In this document: one piece after another, positions 1 to 6,354 of the stretch
Position numbering within the stretch: the stretch's first letter is position 1
Layout of the letters: each line of letters begins with the position of its first letter
From: Streptomyces sp. NRRL WC-3618
Lineage (GTDB): Bacteria > Actinomycetota > Actinomycetes > Streptomycetales > Streptomycetaceae
DNA: 20,490 nt
Direction of reading: 5' to 3'
Assembly: GCF_001280005.1 (NCBI RefSeq)
Contig: NZ_LGDW01000049.1
Coordinates: 1-20,490, forward strand
Notes under the pieces: generated by a model
The model's database searches: none
What the model was told of the DNA's origin: nothing
Seen by the model: only the letters and a program-made list of their open reading frames with translations
Made by a program: the position numbers and the translations under genes

Positions 1-80
1 CTCGCGCCCCCCCCCCCCACCCCCCCCCCCCCCCCCCCCCCCTCCCCCCCCTCTCCCCGGCCCCACCCCCCCCCCCCCCC
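1..80. repeat. Poly-C low-complexity tract
   Basis: Positions 7-80 are almost entirely cytosine, broken only by single A, T or G residues and one CTCTCCCCGG segment. I see no reading frame, hairpin or binding site in it. Such tracts are prone to replication slippage and to sequencing or assembly length errors, so the exact length is doubtful. It lies immediately before a degenerate repeat array and upstream of the deoC operon. Confidence 0.8.
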
Positions 81-270
81 GCCGATACCTCTCAGTCCGC
101 CCTGCCGATACCTCTCACCCCTTCCCGGGCCTGTGCCTTTCAGCCCGCCCACCCGTACTTTCTCGGCTCGGCCGGCCCGTGCCTTTCAGCCCGTCCGGCC
201 CATCCCTTTCAGCCCGTCCGGCGTTCACCATTCAACTCGGCCGGCCTGTGCCTTTCAGCCCGTCCGGCGT
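81..270. repeat. Degenerate short-repeat array (CTTTCAGCCCGTCCGG type)
   Basis: A 14-base unit, GCCGATACCTCTCA, occurs at 81-94 and 104-117. It is followed by related units containing CTTTCAGCCCG, starting near 136, 183, 206 and 251. The last of these runs directly into a full-length intergenic repeat (GTCCGGCGTTTGAGGACGAGG...). The array therefore looks like repeated partial copies of the left end of that element. A short frame is open across it, but it is a compositional artefact with no recognisable protein features. I see no gene in 1-439. Confidence 0.65.
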
Positions 271-376
271 TTGAGGACGAGGCCGTTCAGGCCGAAGGGG
301 GTCTGGGGCGCAGCCCCAGCGGGGTCGAAGGGGCGGAGCCCCTGGGGACGGGACGGGTAGGGGCGGCGGGGGCGAA
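251..376 (+). repeat. Streptomyces-type intergenic repeat, family 1, copy A
   Basis: The element starts at CTTTCAGCCCGTCCGGCG, continues through TTTGAGGACGAGGCC and ends in GGACGGGACGGG followed by GGGGCGGCGGGGGC. It holds two GC hairpins: CTGGGGC-GCA-GCCCCAG at 303-319 and AGGGGC-GGA-GCCCCT at 329-343. Two more copies, inverted relative to each other, lie at 17659-17845. Such palindromic units are common between genes in Streptomyces. Whether they act as terminators, RNA stabilisers or mobile palindromes cannot be decided from this sequence. Confidence 0.75.
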
Positions 377-404
377 CCAAACCGACCCCAGCCTTTTCCC
401 GGGC

Positions 405-440
405 TGTACAGCCGCTACGCGCGTAGATATGCTCGGCTTG
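405..440 (+). promoter_or_regulatory. Putative deoC promoter with palindromic operator
   Basis: A perfect 12-bp palindrome, CTACGCGCGTAG, occupies 415-426. Around it, TGTACA (405-410, four of six matches to TTGACA) and TATGCT (428-433) are separated by exactly 17 bases, so the palindrome fills the spacer. A start about seven bases past the -10 box would fall at the GTG at 440, predicting a leaderless message. The same 14 bases (palindrome plus AT) recur upstream of add at 12105-12118. I infer repressor binding; the regulator is unknown. Confidence 0.55.
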
Positions 441-1405
441 TGACCATGCCCACCACTGCATCAACCGCACACCCGCTCAAGGACGTGACCGCGTCCGACA
501 GCACACTGCGCCGCTTCCTCCACGGCCTCCCCGGCGTGGACGCGGTCGGCCTCGAGGCGCGCGCCGCCTCCCTCGGCACACGTTCCATCAAGACGACCGC
601 GAAGGCGTACGCCATCGACCTCGCCATCTCGATGGTCGACCTGACGACGCTGGAAGGCGCGGACACCCCGGGCAAGGTCCGGGCGCTCGGCGCCAAAGCG
701 GTCCGCCCCGACCCGACCGACCGTACGGCGCCCGCCACGGCCGCGGTCTGCGTCTACCCCGACATGGTGGCCGTCGCCAAGGAAGCCGTCGCCGGATCCA
801 CCGTGAAGGTCGCCTCCGTCGCCACCGCGTTCCCCGCCGGCCGCGCCGCCCTCGGCGTGAAACTTGCGGACGTGCGTGACGCCGTCGCCGCCGGTGCGGA
901 CGAGATCGACATGGTCATCGACCGCGGCGCGTTCCTCGCGGGCAACTACCTGAAGGTGTACGAGGAGATCGTCGCCGTGAAGGAGGCCTGCGGGGCGTCC
1001 GCCCGGCTCAAGGTCATCTTCGAGACCGGCGAGCTGTCGACGTACGACAACATCCGCCGCGCAAGCTGGCTCGGCATGATCGCCGGGGCCGACTTCATCA
1101 AGACGTCGACCGGCAAGGTCGCCGTCAACGCGACGCCGGCGAACACCCTCCTCATGCTGGAGGCCGTACGCGACTTCCGCGCGCAGACCGGCGTCCAGGT
1201 GGGCGTGAAGCCGGCCGGCGGGATCCGCACCACGAAGGACGCCGTGAAGTTCCTGGTCGTGGTCAACGAGACCGTGGGCGCGGACTGGCTCGACAACCAC
1301 TGGTTCCGCTTCGGCGCCTCCTCGCTCCTGAACGACCTGCTGATGCAGCGTCAGAAGCTGGCCACCGGCCGCTACTCCGGCCCCGACTACGTGACGGTGG
1401 ACTGA
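440..1405 (+). CDS. deoC: Deoxyribose-phosphate aldolase
   Basis: DeoC cleaves 2-deoxyribose 5-phosphate to acetaldehyde and glyceraldehyde 3-phosphate, the last step of deoxynucleoside catabolism in the cytoplasm. The barrel is clear: DEIDMVID around residues 154-161, then FIKTSTGK, whose first lysine (K221) matches the Schiff-base lysine of class I aldolases, and VGVKPAGGIR with K257 as the second active-site lysine. At 321 residues it is longer than the E. coli enzyme (about 259) and resembles the longer DERA type found in animals. The start is GTG at 440, or ATG at 446 in the same frame. Neither has a Shine-Dalgarno sequence, consistent with leaderless initiation. An aldehyde dehydrogenase gene starts 6 bases after the stop, so an operon that oxidises the acetaldehyde product is likely. 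Confidence 0.95.
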   Translation: MTMPTTASTAHPLKDVTASDSTLRRFLHGLPGVDAVGLEARAASLGTRSIKTTAKAYAIDLAISMVDLTTLEGADTPGKVRALGAKAVRPDPTDRTAPATAAVCVYPDMVAVAKEAVAGSTVKVASVATAFPAGRAALGVKLADVRDAVAAGADEIDMVIDRGAFLAGNYLKVYEEIVAVKEACGASARLKVIFETGELSTYDNIRRASWLGMIAGADFIKTSTGKVAVNATPANTLLMLEAVRDFRAQTGVQVGVKPAGGIRTTKDAVKFLVVVNETVGADWLDNHWFRFGASSLLNDLLMQRQKLATGRYSGPDYVTVD

Positions 1406-1411
1406 GACCCC

Positions 1412-2863
1412 ATGAACATGGACAACATGCCTTCCGCATTCGAGTACGCACCGGCGCCCGAGTCCCGCTCGGTCGTCGACATCGCCCCCTCCTACGGCCT
1501 GTTCATCGACGGCGAGTTCGTCGAAGCCGCCGACGGCCGGGTCTTCAAGACCGTCTCCCCCTCCACCGAGGAGGTCCTCGCCGAGGTCGCCCAGGCGGGC
1601 GAGGCGGACGTCGAGCGTGCCGTGAAGGCCGCCCGCAAGGCCTTCGAGAAGTGGTCGGCACTGCCCGGCTCCGAGCGCGCCAAGTACCTGTTCCGCATCG
1701 CCCGGATCATCCAGGAGCGCTCCCGCGAGCTGGCCGTCCTGGAGACCCTGGACAACGGCAAGCCGATCAAGGAGACGAGGGACGCCGACCTGCCCCTCGT
1801 GGCGGCGCACTTCTTCTACTACGCCGGCTGGGCCGACAAGCTGGGCCACGCGGGCTTCGGCACGAACCCGCGCCCCCTCGGCGTCGCCGGCCAGGTCATC
1901 CCCTGGAACTTCCCGCTCCTGATGCTGGCCTGGAAGATCGCCCCGGCGCTCGCCACCGGCAACACGGTGGTGCTCAAGCCCGCCGAGACGACGCCCCTGT
2001 CCGCCCTGTTCTTCGCGGACATCTGCCGCCAGGCGGGCCTGCCCAAGGGCGTCGTCAACATCCTTCCCGGGTACGGCGACACGGGCGCCGCGCTCGTCGC
2101 GCACCCGGACGTCAACAAGGTCGCGTTCACCGGGTCGACGGCCGTCGGCAAGGAGATCGCGCGCACCGTCGCCGGCACCCACAAGAAGGTCACCCTGGAA
2201 CTGGGCGGCAAGGGCGCCAACATCGTCTTCGACGACGCGCCGATCGACCAGGCCGTCGAGGGCATCGTCAGCGGCATCTTCTTCAACCAGGGCCAGGTCT
2301 GCTGCGCGGGCTCCCGGCTCCTCGTACAGGAGTCGGTCCAGGACGAGTTGCTCGACTCGCTCAAGCGCCGCCTGTCCACGCTGCGCCTCGGCGACCCGCT
2401 GGACAAGAACACGGACATCGGCGCGATCAACTCCGCCGAACAGCTCTCCCGGATCACCTCGCTCGTCGAGGCGGGCGAGGCGGAGGGCGCCGAGCGCTGG
2501 TCGCCGGCCTGCGAACTCCCGTCCGCCGGCTACTGGTTCGCCCCGACGCTGTTCACGAACGTCACCCAGGCGCACACCATCGCCCGCGACGAGATCTTCG
2601 GCCCGGTGCTCTCGGTGCTCACCTTCCGCACCCCGGACGAGGCCGTCGCCAAGGCCAACAACACCCAGTACGGCCTGTCGGCGGGCATCTGGACGGAGAA
2701 GGGGTCACGGATCCTCGCCGTGGCGGGCAAGCTCCGCGCCGGTGTCGTCTGGTCCAACACGTTCAACAAGTTCGACCCCACGTCGCCGTTCGGCGGCTAC
2801 AAGGAGTCGGGCTTCGGCCGCGAGGGCGGTCGCCACGGCCTGGAGGCGTACCTCGATGTCTGA
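1412..2863 (+). CDS. NAD(P)-dependent aldehyde dehydrogenase
   Basis: This is a full-length ALDH of 483 residues. The visible landmarks are the oxyanion-hole motif PWNFP, the cofactor lysine in KPAE, the FTGSTAVGK cofactor loop, the general base in LELGGK (E263), and the nucleophile in GQVCCAG (C297, the first Cys of the pair). EIFGPV and the C-terminal SPFGGYKESG motifs are also present. It follows deoC by 6 bases and overlaps the next gene by 8, so the three genes form one operon. The natural substrate is probably the acetaldehyde released by DeoC, by context only. With the downstream ALDH-like protein it resembles a bacterial ALDH16 split into two chains. Confidence 0.93.
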   Translation: MNMDNMPSAFEYAPAPESRSVVDIAPSYGLFIDGEFVEAADGRVFKTVSPSTEEVLAEVAQAGEADVERAVKAARKAFEKWSALPGSERAKYLFRIARIIQERSRELAVLETLDNGKPIKETRDADLPLVAAHFFYYAGWADKLGHAGFGTNPRPLGVAGQVIPWNFPLLMLAWKIAPALATGNTVVLKPAETTPLSALFFADICRQAGLPKGVVNILPGYGDTGAALVAHPDVNKVAFTGSTAVGKEIARTVAGTHKKVTLELGGKGANIVFDDAPIDQAVEGIVSGIFFNQGQVCCAGSRLLVQESVQDELLDSLKRRLSTLRLGDPLDKNTDIGAINSAEQLSRITSLVEAGEAEGAERWSPACELPSAGYWFAPTLFTNVTQAHTIARDEIFGPVLSVLTFRTPDEAVAKANNTQYGLSAGIWTEKGSRILAVAGKLRAGVVWSNTFNKFDPTSPFGGYKESGFGREGGRHGLEAYLDV

Positions 2864-3788
2864 CGCAAAAGTGGACACCCGACCGGACCCGCGGTCGGAC
2901 ACCCGTCTGTCCGTCTTCAAGACCTACAAGCTGTACGTGGGCGGGAAGTTCCCGCGTTCCGAGAGCGGCCGGGTGTACGAGGTGAGCGACGCGAAGGGCA
3001 ACTGGCTGGCGAACGCGCCCCTGGCCTCCCGCAAGGACGCCCGTGACGCGGTCGTCGCCGCGCGCAAGGCGTTCGGCGGCTGGGCCGGGGCCACGGCGTA
3101 CAACCGGGGCCAGATCCTCTACCGCGTCGCCGAGATGCTGGAGGGCCGCCGGGAGCAGTTCGTCCGGGAGGTCGCGGAGGCGGAGGGCCTGTCGAAGCCG
3201 AAGGCCACCGCGCAGGTGGACGCGGCGATCGACCGCTGGGTCTGGTACGCGGGCTGGACCGACAAGATCGCCCAGGTCGTCGGCGGCGGAAACCCGGTCG
3301 CGGGACCGTACTTCAACCTGTCCTCCCCCGAGCCGACCGGCGTGGTCGTCGTCCTCGCCCCCCAGGAGTCGTCGTTCCTGGGCCTGGTGTCGGTGCTCGC
3401 CCCGGTGATCGCCACCGGCAACACGGCGATCGTGATCGCCGGCGAGAGGTCGCCGCTGCCCGCGCTCTCCCTCGGCGAGGTCCTTGCCACCTCGGACGTA
3501 CCCGGCGGAGTCGTCAACATCCTCTCCGGCCGTACGGCGGAGATCAGCCCGTCCCTGGCCGCGCACCAGGACGTCAACGCGATCGACCTGGCGGGCGCGG
3601 ACGAGGTCCTCGCGAAGGAGCTGGAGATCGCGGCGGCCGACAACCTCAAGCGCGTCCTGCGTCCACAGGCTGTGGACAACGCGCAGTGGTTCGCCACCCC
3701 GGGCACCGAACGCATGACCGCCTTCCTGGAGACGAAGACGGTCTGGCACCCGACGGGTTCACTGGGAACCGGAGGTTCGTCCTACTAG
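2856..3788 (+). CDS. Catalytically dead, short ALDH-like protein (split ALDH16 second half?)
   Basis: This 310-residue protein clearly belongs to the ALDH superfamily. PTGVVVVLAPQES, ATGNTAIVIAGE and GGVVNILSG align with PLGVAGQVIPWNF, ATGNTVVLKPAE and GVVNILPG of the preceding enzyme. It lacks the Asn of the oxyanion hole (QES for WNF), the cofactor lysine, the GSTxxG loop, the catalytic Glu and any cysteine, and it ends where the catalytic domain should begin. ATG at 2856 overlaps the upstream stop (ATGTCTGA), implying translational coupling and a 1:1 partner. Known ALDH16 enzymes carry an active ALDH domain and a degenerate second one in a single chain. I infer this is the same arrangement as two polypeptides, with a structural or oligomerising role. 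Confidence 0.85.
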   Translation: MSDAKVDTRPDPRSDTRLSVFKTYKLYVGGKFPRSESGRVYEVSDAKGNWLANAPLASRKDARDAVVAARKAFGGWAGATAYNRGQILYRVAEMLEGRREQFVREVAEAEGLSKPKATAQVDAAIDRWVWYAGWTDKIAQVVGGGNPVAGPYFNLSSPEPTGVVVVLAPQESSFLGLVSVLAPVIATGNTAIVIAGERSPLPALSLGEVLATSDVPGGVVNILSGRTAEISPSLAAHQDVNAIDLAGADEVLAKELEIAAADNLKRVLRPQAVDNAQWFATPGTERMTAFLETKTVWHPTGSLGTGGSSY

Positions 3789-3804
3789 GCGGCCGTAGGC
3801 CGCC
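3788..3804 (+). terminator. Hairpin after the deoC operon
   Basis: GGCGGCC (3788-3794), a GTA loop and GGCCGCC (3798-3804) form a perfect 7-bp stem that starts on the last base of the ALDH-like stop codon. There is no T-tract, as is usual in Streptomyces. It lies in the gap between convergent genes, so it could act on both strands. Confidence 0.6.
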
Positions 3805-3807
3805 AGT

Positions 3808-3850
3808 AGGGGCGCGGGGAACTGCGCGACCAGCCACGACGCACCAGCAC
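3808..3850 (+). repeat. Intergenic repeat, family 2, copy 1
   Basis: AGGGGCGCGGGGAACTGCGC, followed by GACCAGCC, occupies 3808-3835. The same unit, lacking one A, is at 9283-9309, and an inverted relative is at 13049-13101. All three lie immediately 3' of a plus-strand gene, which suggests a role in termination or RNA 3'-end processing. Confidence 0.7.
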
Positions 3851-3888
3851 CCGGCATCGGTCAGCAGCTCCCCGCCCCTTCCCCGCAC

Positions 3889-4299
3889 TCAACCGCCCAA
3901 GACCCCCAAGGCCTCCCCCAGCAGCGGAATGCGCCCGATCGACTGCGCCTGCGCGACCGGGCCGGTGAGGGCCTGGGAGGTCAGGGGCTGGAAGTCGGCG
4001 AGCTGGGTGCCCACCCCGTTGTCCAGCGGGTCGACACCCGTACCGGCGAGGGGGTTGGGCTTGAGGTTCTGGACCGCACCCGTGACGTAGCCGACCGAGC
4101 CGGTGAGCGCCGCCAGGCCCGACTGCGCGTCGATCTGCCCCAGCGAGGTGGTGGGGTTGGTGCGGACGACATCCACCGCGGGGCCGCCCTCGGCGGCGCC
4201 GGCCGTCGCGGCACCCGCCCCCAGGGACGCGCCGGTGGCCGCGAGGGCGATCAGGGCGCGCTGTGCGGTCTGGTTGAGGCGGGACGCTTCTCGTGCCAT
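3889..4299 (-). CDS. Small secreted protein of unknown function
   Basis: I do not recognise a family. The 136-residue product starts MAREASRLNQ, followed by a hydrophobic Ala/Gly stretch (ALIALAATGASLGAGAATAG) and a likely cleavage near AGA-AEGG, so it is probably exported by Sec. The mature part is rich in Gly, Leu, Asn and Pro, has no cysteine and looks largely unstructured. I chose the ATG at 4299 because AGAAGGTGG lies 9 bases upstream. A longer frame to 4368 has no such site and would hide the signal peptide. It is convergent with the deoC operon and divergent from the kinase gene. A second small secreted protein of similar build lies at 10388-10747. Confidence 0.75.
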   Translation of the reverse strand: MAREASRLNQTAQRALIALAATGASLGAGAATAGAAEGGPAVDVVRTNPTTSLGQIDAQSGLAALTGSVGYVTGAVQNLKPNPLAGTGVDPLDNGVGTQLADFQPLTSQALTGPVAQAQSIGRIPLLGEALGVLGG

Positions 4300-4376
4300 G
4301 ACGGGTGGCCACCTTCTGGTGCACTGGGTAATCAGGACGACACGAAGGGTAGTTGAGGTGTGACGCACCTTTCAAA

Positions 4377-4395
4377 GCCGACCCGCGGGGTCGGC
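4377..4395. promoter_or_regulatory. Perfect 19-bp inverted repeat upstream of the kinase gene
   Basis: GCCGACCC-GCG-GGGTCGGC is a perfect 8-bp stem with a 3-base centre, 33 bases before the kinase GTG. It overlaps a possible -35 (TCGGCA, 4391-4396), which is 18 bases from a weak -10 (CACACT, 4415-4420). It lies between divergent genes. It could be an operator or an RNA hairpin; the sequence alone does not decide. Confidence 0.4.
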
Positions 4396-4428
4396 AGCGG
4401 GGTGCCCGATGCCTCACACTGGTGACTC

Positions 4429-5061
4429 GTGACCTCCCACCCGCCCATACCCACGCGAGTCGTGCTGCTCTGCGGCCCTTCCGGCTCCGGCAAGTCCCTT
4501 CTCGCGGCCCGTTCCGGTCTCCCGGTCCTGCGGCTCGACGACTTCTACAAAGAGGGCACCGACCCGACGCTGCCGCAGGTCCTGGGAAGCACCGACATCG
4601 ACTGGGACCACCCGGAGTCGTGGGACGCGGACACGGCGGTCACCGCGATCACCGAGCTGTGCCGCACGGGTCGTACGAACGTCCCGGTGTACGACATCTC
4701 GTTGAGCGCCCGTACGGGTGAGGAGGCCGTCGAGATCGGCCGGACCCCGCTGTTCATCGCGGAGGGCATCTTCGCCGCCGAGATCGTCGAGCGCTGCCGG
4801 CAGGAGGGTGTCCTCGCGGACGCGCTCTGTCTGAGCCGGGGGCCGGTCACGACGTTCCGGCGACGCTTCCTGCGGGATCTGCGCGAGGGCCGCAAGTCGG
4901 TGCCGTTCCTGCTGCGCCGCGGCTGGCGGCTGATGCGCGCCGAGCGTTCCATCGTCGCCCGCCAGACGGCCCTGGGCGCGCACGCGTGCGACCGTGACGA
5001 GGCGATGGGCAGGCTGACGGATGCGGCGGCGGGCACGAACACGTACGTCCGCAGCACGTAG
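4429..5061 (+). CDS. Uridine kinase-like P-loop kinase
   Basis: The protein has 210 residues. GPSGSGKS at residues 16-23 is a Walker A motif, and LRLDDFYK resembles the substrate-side Asp/Tyr segment of uridine/cytidine kinases (the DxFY motif of the Udk/phosphoribulokinase family). WDHPESWD and VPVYDIS also fit that family, where a related P-x-Y-D segment contacts the nucleoside. It probably phosphorylates a nucleoside with ATP or GTP in the cytoplasm, which suits its position between deoC and add. Substrate specificity cannot be read from the sequence. The GTG at 4429 lacks a ribosome binding site, so a leaderless message is possible. A strong terminator follows at 5091. Confidence 0.82.
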   Translation: MTSHPPIPTRVVLLCGPSGSGKSLLAARSGLPVLRLDDFYKEGTDPTLPQVLGSTDIDWDHPESWDADTAVTAITELCRTGRTNVPVYDISLSARTGEEAVEIGRTPLFIAEGIFAAEIVERCRQEGVLADALCLSRGPVTTFRRRFLRDLREGRKSVPFLLRRGWRLMRAERSIVARQTALGAHACDRDEAMGRLTDAAAGTNTYVRST

Positions 5062-5090
5062 GCACGTAGGTCACCGGCCGCGAGCCAACA

Positions 5091-5140
5091 CAAAAGCGGG
5101 ACCGGACGGACCCCCCGGCCCTCCAGTCCCGCTTCTTTGT
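5091..5140 (+). terminator. Intrinsic terminator after the kinase gene
   Basis: AAGCGGGAC (5094-5102) pairs perfectly with GTCCCGCTT (5126-5134) across a C/G-rich loop, and CTTTG follows. This is one of the few hairpins here with a short T-rich tail. The pyrimidine-rich stretch that follows (5141-5306), with CTTTGTGCTTCCCC twice, holds no gene I can support. Confidence 0.8.
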
Positions 5141-5306
5141 GCTTCCCCGTGTTCCTTTGTGCTTCCCCCGTGCGGTGGTCCCCCCGCGGCCCCCCAGCCG
5201 CGGCGGTACCCCCTGGTGGTGCTCCCCCGTACTCCCCCCCATTTTTTCCTTTTTTACTGCTCCCCGTTCACCACTCCCCCGTCGAGTGGCGTTTTCCCCC
5301 ACACCC

Positions 5307-6047
5307 TCAGGCGACTAGCTCCCCGAAGGATTCCTCCTCGTCACGGCCGAAGCTGAGGACCTCGTCCTCACGCATCCGGCGGAGCGACCGCCAGATGCTG
5401 GACTTCACCGTGCCGACACTGATGTCGAGGATCTCCGCGATCTCCGGGTCCGTGCGGCCCTCGTAGTAACGAAGGACCAGCATCGTCCGCTGGAGTTCGG
5501 GAAGCCGGGCGAGCGCCTGCCACAGGACCGCGCGCAGCTCCGTGCCGCGCATCGCGTCCGTGTCGCCGGCCGTCTCCGGCAGCTCCTCGGTCGGGTACTC
5601 GTTCAGCTTGCGGCGGCGCCACGCGCTGATGTGCAGATTGGTCATCGTGCGGCGGAGGTAGCCCCCGACCGCCGCCTTGTCGCTGATCCGCTCCCAGGCG
5701 CGGTACGTCGAGAACAGCGCGCTCTGGAGCAGGTCCTCCGCCTCGAAGCGGTCACCGGTGAGGTGGTAGGCGGTTGCGTACAGGGAGGCGCGGCGCTCCT
5801 GGACGTAGGCGGTGAACTCCGCCTCCGACAGCGAACGACGCTCTCCCGTTGACTCCCTGTACGCGGCCCCCGTGCGCCCCGTTTCCCCCGTGTGTGCGTC
5901 AACCACCGACATGTACGTGGTGTGCTGACGCCCGGTGCCGCGAACGCACCCCCGTCCGTTTACGGCACCGGACTTCTCGGTCGTCCGGTTGACGTCGTGC
6001 AGGCGCGTGATCACTGCGTTCGCGCTTGTGCCGTGCAGCGTGCTCAT
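5307..6047 (-). CDS. sigQ: SigE-family ECF sigma factor SigQ
   Basis: This sigma factor directs RNA polymerase to a subset of promoters. In S. coelicolor, sigQ lies divergent to afsQ1 and is tied to antibiotic regulation. From the chosen ATG at 6047 it has 246 residues. Region 2 spans about 78-146 (FTAYVQERRASLYATAYHLT, FEAEDLLQSALFSTYRAW) and region 4 about 170-224 (LARLPELQRTMLVLRYYEG, then SVGTVKSSIWRSLRRM as the -35 recognition helix). No anti-sigma gene is adjacent. The N-terminal 70 residues are unlike ECF cores, so the start is uncertain. ATG at 5912 gives a product beginning MSVVDAHTG, and a further in-frame ATG lies at 6137. The acidic end (GRDEEESFGELVA) is typical of this Streptomyces group. 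Confidence 0.88.
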   Translation of the reverse strand: MSTLHGTSANAVITRLHDVNRTTEKSGAVNGRGCVRGTGRQHTTYMSVVDAHTGETGRTGAAYRESTGERRSLSEAEFTAYVQERRASLYATAYHLTGDRFEAEDLLQSALFSTYRAWERISDKAAVGGYLRRTMTNLHISAWRRRKLNEYPTEELPETAGDTDAMRGTELRAVLWQALARLPELQRTMLVLRYYEGRTDPEIAEILDISVGTVKSSIWRSLRRMREDEVLSFGRDEEESFGELVA

Positions 6048-6154
6048 CTCGCGCCCCCCGTCGTGGACTTCCCGGTCTTCGGCTCGGTTCGTGGTGCTTC
6101 CTTGCCTGTGCCGAGAAGCTTGCCCACGCCACTTCATGACGGTGTCCGCCGACT

Positions 6155-6170
6155 GTCACAGGCGTGCAAC
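6155..6170. promoter_or_regulatory. Candidate AfsQ1 box in the sigQ-afsQ1 intergenic region
   Basis: GTCAC-aggcgt-GCAAC fits the published AfsQ1 pattern GTnAC-n6-GTnAC with one mismatch (GC for GT in the second half). It lies in the 307-base gap between the divergent sigQ and afsQ1 genes, about 110 bases from the sigQ start and 185 from afsQ1. The rest of the gap (6048-6354) shows no other gene or clear hairpin. Confidence 0.5.
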
Positions 6171-6354
6171 AGGGCCCTGTCGCAGGAACACGGCAACAGG
6201 GGCACGGCACCGCGCGGCGGAGCCCCGCGCGCGCCCCCGAATCACCCGCCGAACACACGGCAGCACCCGGCAAGCACCCGACCGAACAGCCGACAAACAG
6301 CCGACAACCACCTGGCAGTCGCAGGCCGGCCCGGCCATGGGCCAGAATGCATCC

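Noticed and set aside
133..360. Open frame across the repeat array upstream of deoC
   Set aside because: It is made of repeat units, with no protein-like composition or ribosome binding site.
461..2575. Long minus-strand open frame opposite deoC and ALDH
   Set aside because: Antisense shadow of strongly coding genes; high GC keeps such frames open.
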